From NCBI GenBank assembly GCA_018268715.1, contig JAFDVZ010000018.1:84189-148188 (forward strand): a DNA stretch of 64,000 nucleotides, read 5' to 3'. The notes beneath the pieces were generated by a model that ran no database searches, had not been told where the DNA came from, and saw only the letters and a program-made list of their open reading frames with translations. Below are positions 28,001 to 35,899 of the stretch, piece after piece. Each line of letters opens with the position of its first letter. The stretch's first letter is position 1. Made by a program: the position numbers and the translations under genes. Source of the stretch: Acidobacteriota bacterium (GTDB lineage: Bacteria > Acidobacteriota > Terriglobia > Bryobacterales > Bryobacteraceae).

Positions 28001-28780
28001 CTAGCGGATTTCCGAGAATCCGAGCGGCGAAACGATGAAGTTGGTGATGTTCGACACGATCTCGGCGTCCGCCCAACCCGGCGTCACGCGCATCTTCTGC
28101 CATTCGGGATCGGCGCCGAAGGCCCGCCATGCTTTGTCGCGCGCGGCCAGATCCTCGTAGGAGAGCATATAAACAAGGTTGGGCATCCGGGTTCCCACCA
28201 CCATCTCTCCAAAGAAGACGGGTTGCATGCCGAGTCGCCGGAAGATGGCGATTTCGCCCTTGCCGAACATGTCGATCTTGCGGGCCAGCGTGCTCAGATT
28301 GTTCGATTCGTACTGGCGAATTTCAAAGATTCGGGCGGAGCGCTTGGCGTCGCCGGCGGGAACTTCGATGTTGGGCATGCTGGGGAAGCCGCGCAGCAGG
28401 GAGCGCTCGGCGCGTTCGAAGGCCAGACCGGGCTGGCTGTTGAACGCATGCAGCGCCTGGGCGAAGCCGGAGTCCGCCGCGAGTTTGTCGCGGGTCTGCT
28501 CGAACGCGCCCATGTTCGGATAGGACGTGAGCGTCATCAGGAACGGCCCGTCCGGTCCGATGCTGTTGGCGAACACGCCGATGGGGCCGGATCCCGCCCG
28601 ATGCATGGCCGGAATCCACGTCTTTTCGAAGAACTGCGTCAGCCGCTGGCGCTGGTTGTCCGGTGTGTTCCGCAGCTTGTAGACCGTGATCTCGATGGTG
28701 GCGCGCGAGGGCGGTTCGGCGGCCGCGGCGTTGAGTCCGGCGCCCGCCATGGCGGCCGGTACGAATGCTCGTCTGGTCAT
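28001..28780 (-). CDS. Exported NIPSNAP family protein
   Basis: This 259-residue protein has a twin-arginine-like signal peptide ([20 protein letters not shown]). Two NIPSNAP ferredoxin-like repeats follow: the first from ~30 ([21 protein letters not shown], then [20 protein letters not shown]) and the second from ~150 ([20 protein letters not shown], then [20 protein letters not shown]). The family adopts a dimeric alpha/beta barrel, and its bacterial exported members have no defined reaction. Its ATG overlaps the uppS stop by four bases (ATGA), so the two are probably cotranslated, an odd pairing for a cell-wall lipid enzyme. Confidence 0.9.
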   Translation of the reverse strand: MTRRAFVPAAMAGAGLNAAAAEPPSRATIEITVYKLRNTPDNQRQRLTQFFEKTWIPAMHRAGSGPIGVFANSIGPDGPFLMTLTSYPNMGAFEQTRDKLAADSGFAQALHAFNSQPGLAFERAERSLLRGFPSMPNIEVPAGDAKRSARIFEIRQYESNNLSTLARKIDMFGKGEIAIFRRLGMQPVFFGEMVVGTRMPNLVYMLSYEDLAARDKAWRAFGADPEWQKMRVTPGWADAEIVSNITNFIVSPLGFSEIR

Positions 28781-29451
28781 AGGGTCAACTGCATCGTATC
28801 ACCGATGGGATGTTGCGGGATCGCGCCGAAGCGGCGATCGCGGGCGCGGAAATCGGCGATGGCGGCGGCCAGGTCGGCGGCGCCGAAATCGGGCCACAGG
28901 GTCTTGGTGAACACGAATTCGGCCCACGCGCATTCCCATAGAAGGAAGTCCGAGAGGCGTTGCTCGCCGCCCGTGCGGATGAGCAGGTCGACGTCCGGTC
29001 CGAGGGCGCGTGGGATCGAGGCGTTGGCGGCGGCCTGGGCGATGGCCTCGCGGGCGGAGTAGTCGACCGCCAGGCGCACTTCGAGTTCACGGCCCGCGGC
29101 GGTTTCCTGCTCCGTGCGAACGATGGAGTCCCGGACGTTTTGGGGCAGACGGTCGCGGCGGCCGATGACGCGGATTCGCACGCCGTTGATCAGGCACTCC
29201 TCGCGCTCGCTTTCGAGGTGGGCGGCGAACAGCGCCATCAGGGCGTCAGTCTCCTCGGCCGGTCGCTTCCAGTTGGCGGCGGAAAAGGCGAACAGCGTGA
29301 GGACGCCGACGCCGAGTTCCGGGGCGGCTTCGATGACTTGGCGAACCGCCTTGGCGCCGGTCCGGTGTCCGGCCAGGCGCGGCAGGCCTCGGAGCGTGGC
29401 CCAGCGTCCGTTCCCATCCATAATGATAGCGACATGAAGTTTGGTGTGCAT
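28777..29451 (-). CDS. uppS: Undecaprenyl diphosphate synthase (cis-prenyltransferase)
   Basis: This 224-residue enzyme condenses isopentenyl diphosphate onto farnesyl diphosphate to make the C55 lipid carrier for peptidoglycan and O-antigen. The catalytic Asp12 lies in [10 protein letters not shown]. The conserved [33 protein letters not shown] and an EFVFT segment are present; the FS.ENW motif usually has Glu or Asn-Trp as here, with Ala replacing the usual Glu. It is slightly shorter than the ~250-residue norm. An AGGAA site precedes the ATG. It ends inside the start of the NIPSNAP gene; a terminator (29481-29503) separates it from the upstream regulator. Confidence 0.93.
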   Translation of the reverse strand: MHTKLHVAIIMDGNGRWATLRGLPRLAGHRTGAKAVRQVIEAAPELGVGVLTLFAFSAANWKRPAEETDALMALFAAHLESEREECLINGVRIRVIGRRDRLPQNVRDSIVRTEQETAAGRELEVRLAVDYSAREAIAQAAANASIPRALGPDVDLLIRTGGEQRLSDFLLWECAWAEFVFTKTLWPDFGAADLAAAIADFRARDRRFGAIPQHPIGDTMQLTL

Positions 29452-29480
29452 AGTACTCGTTCCTGCAAAGTAAGGGGTCG

Positions 29481-29503
29481 AAAAAAAGAGGGCGAACGGC
29501 CCC
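29481..29503 (-). terminator. Intrinsic terminator after the HTH regulator gene
   Basis: Read on the minus strand, GGGGC-CGTTC-GCCCT forms a 5-bp stem (one G-U pair) followed directly by CTTTTTTT. It begins at the stop codon of the regulator gene and ends 30 bases before uppS. Confidence 0.75.
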
Positions 29504-29892
29504 TACCGATCCCGCATCGCCCGGATTAAGGCCTCCATATGGTCCAGGTACCGTTCCAGAGCCTTACGTCCGGCCGGGGTCAATTGATACTCCGTCTTCG
29601 GCATGCGGCCCTCGAACGACTTCGTGCAACTGATGTAGCTGGCGTCCTCGAGCTTGCGGGCGTGGACGCTCAGGTTCCCGTCAGTGGTGTTGAGCAGCTT
29701 CTTCAGATCGTTGAAGGTGAGCGACTGGTTGGCGGCCAGGGCGCTGACGATGCCGAGCCGCACGTGTTCGTGGATGAGGCGGTCGAAATCCGGGACCGGT
29801 TGGGCGCCAGCCGCACCTACGGGTTTGGCGGGTGCGTTCTCCTGGACCGCCTTGGGATTTTTCTGAGCCGCCGCTGCGCCTTGTCTAGCCAC
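29503..29892 (-). CDS. Winged-helix transcriptional regulator (HTH_27 / PadR-MarR-like)
   Basis: This 129-residue protein has a disordered Ala/Pro-rich N-terminal ~35 residues. A compact winged helix follows: FDRLIHEHVRLGIVSAL, LTFNDLKKLLNTTDGNLSVH (recognition helix) and the wing KSFEGRMPKTEYQLT, then a dimerisation helix (GRKALERYLDHMEALIRAM). It probably represses its own operon. Its start overlaps the stop of the upstream membrane protein gene by eight bases, so the pair is coupled. A terminator follows directly. Confidence 0.88.
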   Translation of the reverse strand: MARQGAAAAQKNPKAVQENAPAKPVGAAGAQPVPDFDRLIHEHVRLGIVSALAANQSLTFNDLKKLLNTTDGNLSVHARKLEDASYISCTKSFEGRMPKTEYQLTPAGRKALERYLDHMEALIRAMRDR

Positions 29893-30505
29893 CGTACCTC
29901 CTTGCGATCACGAATCCGAACGCCATGTGCAGACCACCGAAGCCGGCTCCCAGCAGCAGGTCGCACCATCTGAGAGGGGCGAACACGGCGAATGCGCCCT
30001 CCAACATGAAACAGAGACCCATCACCGGCACCGCCGGAACCGAGAATGTGCCGCCCGTGACGACGCCCGTGCCGTACAGCAATAGCCAGACGCCGGGGAT
30101 CGCGCTGATCATGCCGGCCTTATACAGTCCCACGGTGAGTACTGCGCCTGCCGCCGTGGCCGGCGCGAAGCTGAACAGGAACTTCCGGCCCGGCGTCGAC
30201 CACAGCGACAGGTGGGCTTTCCGGGCCTTCCGATGCATGGCGAGAACGCCGATGGCGAGCGCCAGCATCCCTTCGATCAGCCAGACCGCAAGCCATGCCT
30301 CGCTGGAGCGCTGCCGGGAGGCGAGGAGGGCGGCGAACGCGGCGGTCAGGCCCATTACGAACCCGCCCCATCCGGGCACCGCCGTGAACGAACCGGCCCG
30401 CTCCATGGTGTCGCGGATGTAGCGGAGGTTGTTGAGGGCGTGCGTCTGGATCCCGACCGGATCGCGACGCCGGTCTCCAACAGGTGCGGGCGATGCCATC
30501 ATCAT
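29885..30505 (-). CDS. Integral membrane protein of unknown function, paired with HTH regulator
   Basis: The start is taken at the first of three consecutive ATGs (30505, 30502, 30499); the longer frame upstream lacks coding character. The 206-residue product has a hydrophilic N-terminal stretch (~50 residues, with ALNNLRYIRDTMERAGSFTA) followed by five or six hydrophobic helices (GGFVMGLTAAFAALLAS, LAVWLIEGMLALAIGVLAM and others). I do not recognise a catalytic motif. Membrane proteins of this form commonly sit with HTH_27 regulators, suggesting that the regulator controls it. It is transcribed divergently from fliW. Confidence 0.78.
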   Translation of the reverse strand: MMMASPAPVGDRRRDPVGIQTHALNNLRYIRDTMERAGSFTAVPGWGGFVMGLTAAFAALLASRQRSSEAWLAVWLIEGMLALAIGVLAMHRKARKAHLSLWSTPGRKFLFSFAPATAAGAVLTVGLYKAGMISAIPGVWLLLYGTGVVTGGTFSVPAVPVMGLCFMLEGAFAVFAPLRWCDLLLGAGFGGLHMAFGFVIARRYGG

Positions 30506-30567
30506 CGAGTGTAGCCGAGGCGTGGATCCTCGGCAAGTACTTTTTGCGGTAGAGTACGTCGACAGGC

Positions 30568-30584
30568 TTGGCGCCTCGCTTGCA
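30568..30584 (+). promoter_or_regulatory. Sigma54-type -24/-12 motif before fliW
   Basis: TTGGCGC-N5-TTGCA with the invariant GG (30570-30571) and GC (30582-30583) ten bases apart. Transcription would start at about 30595, almost at the fliW ATG, which leaves no leader and weakens the case. Confidence 0.3.
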
Positions 30585-30596
30585 CATACCTTTGCG

Positions 30597-31058
30597 ATGC
30601 CACAGGCGCACACCAAGCATTTCGCTGTCATCGACTACGACGAGAGCGCTGTTCTCACGTTCCCGCTGGGACTTCCTGCTTTTGAACATCTCAGCCGCTT
30701 CCTATTAATAGAGGAGCCTTCGGTAGCCCCCCTGGTGTTTCTGCAAAGCCTTGACGAAGGCGCGGTTTGCCTTCCATTGTTGCCGGCGCTTCAGGTGGAG
30801 CCGGACTATGAGTTAAGCCTGAGCCCGGATGATCTGGAAACCCTTGGATTTACAGCCTCCGAACAACTTCCAGGCGAGAACGCCCTGGGCTGTTTTGTGG
30901 TGATCACGGCGCCGGGAGCCGGCGCTGTGACGGCGAATCTGGCTGCGCCGGTGGTGGTGAACCTGTCGATGAGGCTGGGGGTGCAGGCCGTGCGATTCGA
31001 CACACGCTACTCCTACCGTCAGCCGGTGGCGAGTACGACGGAGGGTCTATGCTCGTAA
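30597..31058 (+). CDS. fliW: Flagellar assembly factor FliW
   Basis: The start at ATG 30597 aligns with the family beginning (TKHFAVIDYDESAVLTFPLG); the open frame further upstream is not FliW. The product is 153 residues. Typical FliW elements are visible: TFPLGLPAFEHLSRFLLIEE, DDLETLGF and the ending LGVQAVRFDTRYSYR. FliW binds CsrA and flagellin: when flagellin is exported, freed FliW sequesters CsrA and flagellin translation resumes. It overlaps csrA by 10 bases, and flagellin follows, the expected module. The ribosome-binding site is weak. Confidence 0.92.
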   Translation: MPQAHTKHFAVIDYDESAVLTFPLGLPAFEHLSRFLLIEEPSVAPLVFLQSLDEGAVCLPLLPALQVEPDYELSLSPDDLETLGFTASEQLPGENALGCFVVITAPGAGAVTANLAAPVVVNLSMRLGVQAVRFDTRYSYRQPVASTTEGLCS

Positions 31059-31315
31059 TCCGGCGGCGGGCGGGGGAATCACTGCTGATCGGGGACAACG
31101 TGGAGATCGAGATTCTCGCTTTGACACAAAGTTATGTCAAATTGGGAATCCGCGCTCCCCAGAGTGTTCCGATTTTGCGCAAGGAGATCCGGCAGACCTA
31201 CGACCAGAATCTGGCGGCGTCCAATTTGTCGTCGCTTGAAGCGGTCAGCGGGCTGGTGGAGTTTCTGCGAAAAAATGAATCGGAAAGTTCAAACAAATCG
31301 CAACCGCCCCGATAA
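31049..31315 (+). CDS. csrA: Carbon storage regulator / translational repressor CsrA
   Basis: This 88-residue protein has the full CsrA core: MLVIRRRAGESLLIGDNVEI, LALTQSYVKLGIRAP and VPILRKEI, with RNA-binding residues in strand 1 and in the Arg-containing LRKEI strand. The C-terminal ~30 residues form a tail (SLEAVSGLVEFLRKNE), longer than the 61-residue E. coli protein but usual in FliW-linked CsrA, where the tail contacts FliW. CsrA binds GGA motifs in mRNA leaders. It overlaps fliW by 10 bases and precedes flagellin, whose leader contains matching sites. A sigma28-like element lies over its last codons. Confidence 0.96.
   Translation: MLVIRRRAGESLLIGDNVEIEILALTQSYVKLGIRAPQSVPILRKEIRQTYDQNLAASNLSSLEAVSGLVEFLRKNESESSNKSQPPR
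31289..31315 (+). promoter_or_regulatory. Sigma28-like flagellin promoter
   Basis: TCAA (31289-31292), 15 bases, CCCGATAA (31308-31315); the latter matches seven of eight bases of the flagellar GCCGATAA -10 and lies across the csrA stop codon. It would give a leader of about 80 bases before flagellin. Confidence 0.5.
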
Positions 31316-31342
31316 GGCCTTTGTAAGAACTTGAACGCGGCA

Positions 31343-31395
31343 GGACGCCGCAAAAGGGACCGGACGATCTCCCGGGCCCGGTTCAAATACAAGGA
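31343..31395 (+). promoter_or_regulatory. Flagellin mRNA leader with CsrA-type GGA sites
   Basis: Four GGA motifs occur in the leader, at 31343, 31357, 31362 and 31393. The last lies in ATACAAGGA (31387-31395), matching the high-affinity CsrA core ACARGGA, and it overlaps the Shine-Dalgarno AAGGAG used by the GTG start at 31403. Bound CsrA would block ribosome entry. Confidence 0.7.
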
Positions 31396-31402
31396 GCGTA
31401 TT

Positions 31403-33871
31403 GTGTCTTTCTCAGTCAACACCAACATCACTTCTCTGCAGGCGCAGGATACCCTGCGCATGACCAGCGACTTCCAGTCCAAGACGATTAACCGTGTCAC
31501 GTCGGGCCTCCGCATCGTTTCGAGCGGCGACGACGCTGCCGGTTTGGCGATTGCGAACGGTCTCCGATCCGACCAGGCTGTGTTGAGCCAGGGCGTTCGG
31601 AACGCCAATGATGGGTTGTCCACGTTACAGACGATTGACGGCGGCATGAGCAACATCTCCAAGCTGCTTGATCGCGCCCGCACCCTGGCGACCCAGTCCG
31701 CTTCCGGCACGTTCACGGGCGACCGCAACGTGCTGAATAGTGAATTCCAGAGCGTCATGTCGGAAATCAACCGGCAGGCGCAGGCGATCGGCATGAACTC
31801 GGATGGCCAGTTCGCCAAGAGCCTCTCTGTGTTTGTGGGCGGCGGTAAGGGCGCCGATTCCTCGGCTGCTCTGTCGAACGGGGCGATCGGCCTCGACCTG
31901 AGCACATCCACTGTGGACGCCAAGAGCCTTGGGCTTGACTCCTATCGAGCCGCTAACACGGGCTACGATCTCGGATCTTCTTCGGCGACCAGCGTCAGCA
32001 AGATCATCGCGAACGAGGGCTCGGGCGTTGACACGGCGGTGTTCAAGTTCCGCGGCGCCGGTTTTGGCGATTCCTCGAGCGAAGTCGCCGTCACGATCAG
32101 CACGCAGGGCATCACGGATACGGCCGGGCTGGCCACCGCCATCAACAAGGCGATCTACGACGCGGGCAATCCGACGACTTCGACCTCCGCCACGACGGCC
32201 TTCAAGAACGCCGGAATCACTGCTTCGATCGTCACCGATTCGAGCGGCAAGCAGCAGCTCGCCTTCTCGTCGGCTTCGGCGGCGTTCCAGGTTCACGGCG
32301 ACCAGCTTGCCAACGCCTTCATGGGTTATGTAGCGGATTCGCGTGTCGGAATGGTGACGGGCGAAGGTTCGACGTATGTCCAGGGCGGCAGCACCATGAC
32401 GTCGGTTTCGTCCGACCTCAGCGCTGCAACATTGGCCTTCACCTACGGCGGCTCCACGCACACGGTTACGCTCAATCACGGATCCAATTCCCTGAACGGT
32501 TCGACGACGCCGATCTCTACCCAGGACGCTGTCGACAAAATCAATGGCGACATGACCACGGATGGAGTCACCTCGATCCGCGCTGAGCTGAAGGATGGCC
32601 GGCTGTCGTTTTACTCAACGACAGGCGCCGAGTTCAACGTGGCGGTGACCGGTGACCACGCGAACGCTCTGGGAATGATCGACGCGACGAATCCGCGCAG
32701 CGCCCTGAGCGCCGAGGGAAGCGTGGTCAGCCTCACGCCGACGCTGGCGACGGACTTCAGCACCACGCACCTGACCTTCAAGGATGGTAGCGGCAGCGCT
32801 ATCACCGGGCTGTCGGATGTCACGCTGTCGGCCAACAATCCGGCCGATGTCGCCACGCTCGTCACATCATTGAACACCACCCTGGACACCGCGGTGGGCG
32901 GGACTAGCAAGATTCGCGCCGAAGCCAACGGAACAACCGGAATCCGCTTCTACTCTACCGACAACTCAGCCTTTTCCGTGGCTGGTTGGGACACGGCTGT
33001 CGTCAACGGTAGCGGCGGCGGTGAAGTTGCTTTGTTGGGAGCGGGCACGGCGTCTTCCGACGGCACCAGCGCGAACCCGGGGGCCGCGAAGTACTCCGCC
33101 TACACGTCGAAGGAGTCCGAGTACCAGGCCCTGACTTCCGGCGGCGTCTACCAGAGCGCGCAGGAGGCTAGCACCGGGACGTATACCGACTATTCGAAAT
33201 CGGCCTATGATTTCACGGCCGTGGCGGCTGGCAATAGCCAGACGATCACGATCAACACCAAGGGGTCTGATGGCACGATCAAGAATCTGGACATCACGCT
33301 GAACAACTCGAACGGCAGCACCGTCGGCAAGGCCGTTGACGCGCTCAACCAGGCGCTGCAGCAGTCGCTGGACGATTCGCTCAAGGGGATCACCGCTCTT
33401 CGCGACGAGAACGGTATCCGTTTCGTCAGCACCAACGCCTTCTCAGTCACGCTGGGGAGCGCTTCGGGCACCAACGCGGGCTATCAGGGCCTGTCGGAGG
33501 TGACCAACGGCGGCCAGAAGCAGAACTCGGTGCAGCTTGCTGCGACCGAACAGGGCCAAAGCGGCTTGGCGGACATTTCAAACCAATCCTCCGCCCAGAA
33601 CGCCGTCGCCGCGCTGGCCACTGCGGTGCAAACGCTCGGTCAGGCCCAAGCCGTTGTTGGCCGTGGTCAGAACCAGCTGAACTACGCGATCAACCTCGCG
33701 CAGTCGCAGATGAGCAATATGGCCGCCGCGGAATCGCGCATTCGTGACGCCGATCTGGCCAACGAAGCCGCCAATCTGACCAAGGCCCAGATCCTGATGC
33801 AGGCCGGCGTCGCCGCCCTCGCTCAGGCCAACTCCGCGCCGCAGCAGATCCTTTCTCTTCTCAAGGGCTAA
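31403..33871 (+). CDS. Flagellin, very long, with four central Flagellin_IN-like modules
   Basis: The start is GTG at 31403 (SFSVNTNITSLQAQD), six bases after AAGGAG; codons further upstream are leader. The product is 822 residues against ~280-500 in most bacteria. N-terminal D0/D1 (~1-150) and C-terminal D1/D0 (~729-822, ending AQANSAPQQILSLLKG) are canonical and build the filament core. The middle ~560 residues contain about four related modules (~210-310, 337-424, 449-547, 601-697), each with a strand-turn part, an NDAI-type helix and a closing IRF.ST. stretch, like Flagellin_IN motifs. The centre is Ser/Thr-rich, so glycosylation is plausible. It ends in a strong terminator. Confidence 0.95.
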   Translation: MSFSVNTNITSLQAQDTLRMTSDFQSKTINRVTSGLRIVSSGDDAAGLAIANGLRSDQAVLSQGVRNANDGLSTLQTIDGGMSNISKLLDRARTLATQSASGTFTGDRNVLNSEFQSVMSEINRQAQAIGMNSDGQFAKSLSVFVGGGKGADSSAALSNGAIGLDLSTSTVDAKSLGLDSYRAANTGYDLGSSSATSVSKIIANEGSGVDTAVFKFRGAGFGDSSSEVAVTISTQGITDTAGLATAINKAIYDAGNPTTSTSATTAFKNAGITASIVTDSSGKQQLAFSSASAAFQVHGDQLANAFMGYVADSRVGMVTGEGSTYVQGGSTMTSVSSDLSAATLAFTYGGSTHTVTLNHGSNSLNGSTTPISTQDAVDKINGDMTTDGVTSIRAELKDGRLSFYSTTGAEFNVAVTGDHANALGMIDATNPRSALSAEGSVVSLTPTLATDFSTTHLTFKDGSGSAITGLSDVTLSANNPADVATLVTSLNTTLDTAVGGTSKIRAEANGTTGIRFYSTDNSAFSVAGWDTAVVNGSGGGEVALLGAGTASSDGTSANPGAAKYSAYTSKESEYQALTSGGVYQSAQEASTGTYTDYSKSAYDFTAVAAGNSQTITINTKGSDGTIKNLDITLNNSNGSTVGKAVDALNQALQQSLDDSLKGITALRDENGIRFVSTNAFSVTLGSASGTNAGYQGLSEVTNGGQKQNSVQLAATEQGQSGLADISNQSSAQNAVAALATAVQTLGQAQAVVGRGQNQLNYAINLAQSQMSNMAAAESRIRDADLANEAANLTKAQILMQAGVAALAQANSAPQQILSLLKG

Positions 33872-33909
33872 TCGCTGATTCGCTCGTAGTTTTCGGGTAG
33901 ATCAAGTCC

Positions 33910-33957
33910 GGGCCGCTTCGGCAAAGCACTCCGCTTGGCGGGAGCGGCCCTTTTCTT
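33910..33957 (+). terminator. Intrinsic terminator after flagellin
   Basis: GGGCCGCT (33910-33917) pairs exactly with AGCGGCCC (33943-33950), with an inner CTCCGC/GCGGGAG hairpin in the loop, followed by TTTTCTT (33951-33957). It lies 39 bases after the flagellin stop and 11 before the next gene start. Confidence 0.8.
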
Positions 33958-33967
33958 ACCTACGACC

Positions 33968-35836
33968 ATGGCGAACACAGCGAAGCAGCTCGCGCTTGCT
34001 CGCGAGCACATGCGCGCCGGAAATCTGGACCAGGCGCGCCGGCTATACCGAAAAGTCCTCAAGCACGACCCTGACAACGCCGAGGCGTGGCACGTAACTG
34101 GTCTCGCGGCGGCGGAGGCGAACGACCTGGATGGCGCGGTGATGTTCATCGCCAAAGCCATTCAGCTAGCGGGGCCCGTGCCGGCATGGTGTACTGCCCT
34201 GGGGCGCATTTTCGCGCGACAGGGACGCCATATGGAGGCCTCCGCATGCTTGCGGCAGGCTCTCGCTCAAGACCCTTTGAATGCTCAGATCAGTTTCGAG
34301 CTCGGCAATAGCCTGATTTCGACCGGTAACGTTCCCGCCTCGCTTGCGGCCTTTGAACACGCCGTCGAAGTCGAGCAGTCGAACGCCGGGTTCTGGTACG
34401 GACTCGGGTTCGCCTGCCATCGCTCCGGCGCAGCCGCGCGAGCCGAGGAATGTTTCGAACGAGTCCTGAAACTCGATCCGCAGCACGCCGAAACGCATTA
34501 CAACCTGGGTGTAATCCGCATGACGCAGAATCGCATCACTGATGCGCGCCGGTCATTCGAATGCGCCCTTAACCTAAACCCGCAACACCCGGACGCGCTG
34601 AATAATCTGGGATTGGTGCTGCAGGACCAGGGAGACAACCAAGGCGCCGCCGCATCCTTCCGCAGAGCCTGCCGGGCTCGTCGCGGATACTACGCCGCTG
34701 AGTTCAACCTGGCGCGGGTGCTCGCCGCCGAACACGACGTCGATGGCTCGCTTGCGGCCTATCAGGCTTCGGTCGACCGGCGTCCGGAGCACCTCGATGC
34801 GAGGCTCGGCCTAGCCGCTGCGTTGGTCGCGTCGGGGCGCACACTGGAGGCGGCGCCGCACCTTGAAGCAGCGCTGCAGTGCGACCCGCACTCGGTGGCG
34901 GCGAAGCTGAATCTGGCGCTGGCCTTGCTCCAACTCGGACGGTGGAGAGAGGGGTGGGCGCTTTACGAGTCCAGGTTCCGCAGAAGCCTGAACGCCAACC
35001 GGCAGTTCGGCAAGCCGCGCTGGGAAGGGGAGCCGTTGGACGGCCGCCGTATTCTGCTCCATGCCGAGCAGGGCTTCGGAGACACGATCCAGTTCTCGCG
35101 CTTCGCGCCGCTGGTTCATGATCTTGGGGCCACGGTGCTGGTGGAATGCCCGGCCGGACTCATCGAGGTGATGGAAACACTCGACGGAGTCGACGAAGTG
35201 GTGCAGGCGGGCCACGGATTGCCCACCTTCGACACTCACTCGGCGTTGATGAGCCTTCCGGGGTTGCTCGGGACGCTGCCGGACAACGTGCCTGCCGAGG
35301 TGCCCTATCTGCTGGCCGACCGGCGAAGGGCGGATGAGTGGTCCACCCTTTTACGCAGGACGGTCGATCCTGGACTCCTCCGCGTCGGACTGACGTGGGA
35401 AGGAAATCCGGATCATCGGAGCGATAGCATCCGGTCGCTTGATCCGACTCTGCTTGCGCCCCTGGCGGAGGTTGAAGGCGTGGCCTTCTTCAATCTGCAG
35501 CGCAACGCGCGGGTCCAACCGAACTTTGAACTGTTCGGAATGTCCGAGCACTGTGCGGACTTTCCGGACACCGCCGCGGCGATCCTCAACCTGGATCTGG
35601 TGATTTCGGTGGATACCTCCATCGCTCATCTGGCCGGCTCGCTGGGGAAACCCGTCTGGACCCTGTTGGCCTTCGCGGCCGACTGGCGGTGGTTACTCGA
35701 TCGCGATGATACGCCCTGGTACCCGAACATGCGGTTGTTCCGGCAACCGAAGCGAGGCGACTGGATGAGCGTCATCGGACGAGTGAAAGAAGAACTGAGA
35801 AAGATGACTGGAACCGCTCGCCAAGAGCGGGGATAA
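33968..35836 (+). CDS. TPR-repeat protein with GT9-like glycosyltransferase domain, possible flagellin glycosyltransferase
   Basis: The start is set at ATG 33968 (ANTAKQLALAREHM); the open frame begins 33 bases earlier inside the terminator. The product is 622 residues. Residues ~1-340 are about nine tetratricopeptide repeats (pattern NAEAWHVTGLAAAEANDLDG, HPDALNNLGLVLQDQGDNQG). Residues ~355-615 resemble the heptosyltransferase-like (GT9/GT41-type) fold: RILLHAEQGFGDTIQFSRF, VEC, and the donor-binding region NLDLVISVDTSIAHLAGSLG followed by PVWTLL. Such TPR-GT proteins next to flagellin genes commonly O-glycosylate flagellin; that role is inferred from position. No Shine-Dalgarno is obvious, so a promoter of its own or readthrough is uncertain. 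Confidence 0.85.
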   Translation: MANTAKQLALAREHMRAGNLDQARRLYRKVLKHDPDNAEAWHVTGLAAAEANDLDGAVMFIAKAIQLAGPVPAWCTALGRIFARQGRHMEASACLRQALAQDPLNAQISFELGNSLISTGNVPASLAAFEHAVEVEQSNAGFWYGLGFACHRSGAAARAEECFERVLKLDPQHAETHYNLGVIRMTQNRITDARRSFECALNLNPQHPDALNNLGLVLQDQGDNQGAAASFRRACRARRGYYAAEFNLARVLAAEHDVDGSLAAYQASVDRRPEHLDARLGLAAALVASGRTLEAAPHLEAALQCDPHSVAAKLNLALALLQLGRWREGWALYESRFRRSLNANRQFGKPRWEGEPLDGRRILLHAEQGFGDTIQFSRFAPLVHDLGATVLVECPAGLIEVMETLDGVDEVVQAGHGLPTFDTHSALMSLPGLLGTLPDNVPAEVPYLLADRRRADEWSTLLRRTVDPGLLRVGLTWEGNPDHRSDSIRSLDPTLLAPLAEVEGVAFFNLQRNARVQPNFELFGMSEHCADFPDTAAAILNLDLVISVDTSIAHLAGSLGKPVWTLLAFAADWRWLLDRDDTPWYPNMRLFRQPKRGDWMSVIGRVKEELRKMTGTARQERG

Positions 35837-35851
35837 TCGGGGAGCGATATT

Positions 35852-35884
35852 GGGTCCGGGGCGTCGTCCCTGGACCCATTTTTT
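35852..35884 (+). terminator. Intrinsic terminator between TPR-GT and NO reductase genes
   Basis: GGGTCC (35852-35857) and GGACCC (35872-35877), with further GG/CC pairs inside, form a hairpin followed by ATTTTTT (35878-35884). It ends the plus-strand flagellin/glycosyltransferase region; the minus-strand NO reductase gene ends 15 bases further. Confidence 0.88.
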
Positions 35885-35899
35885 CTCTCCGTTCGCCGA

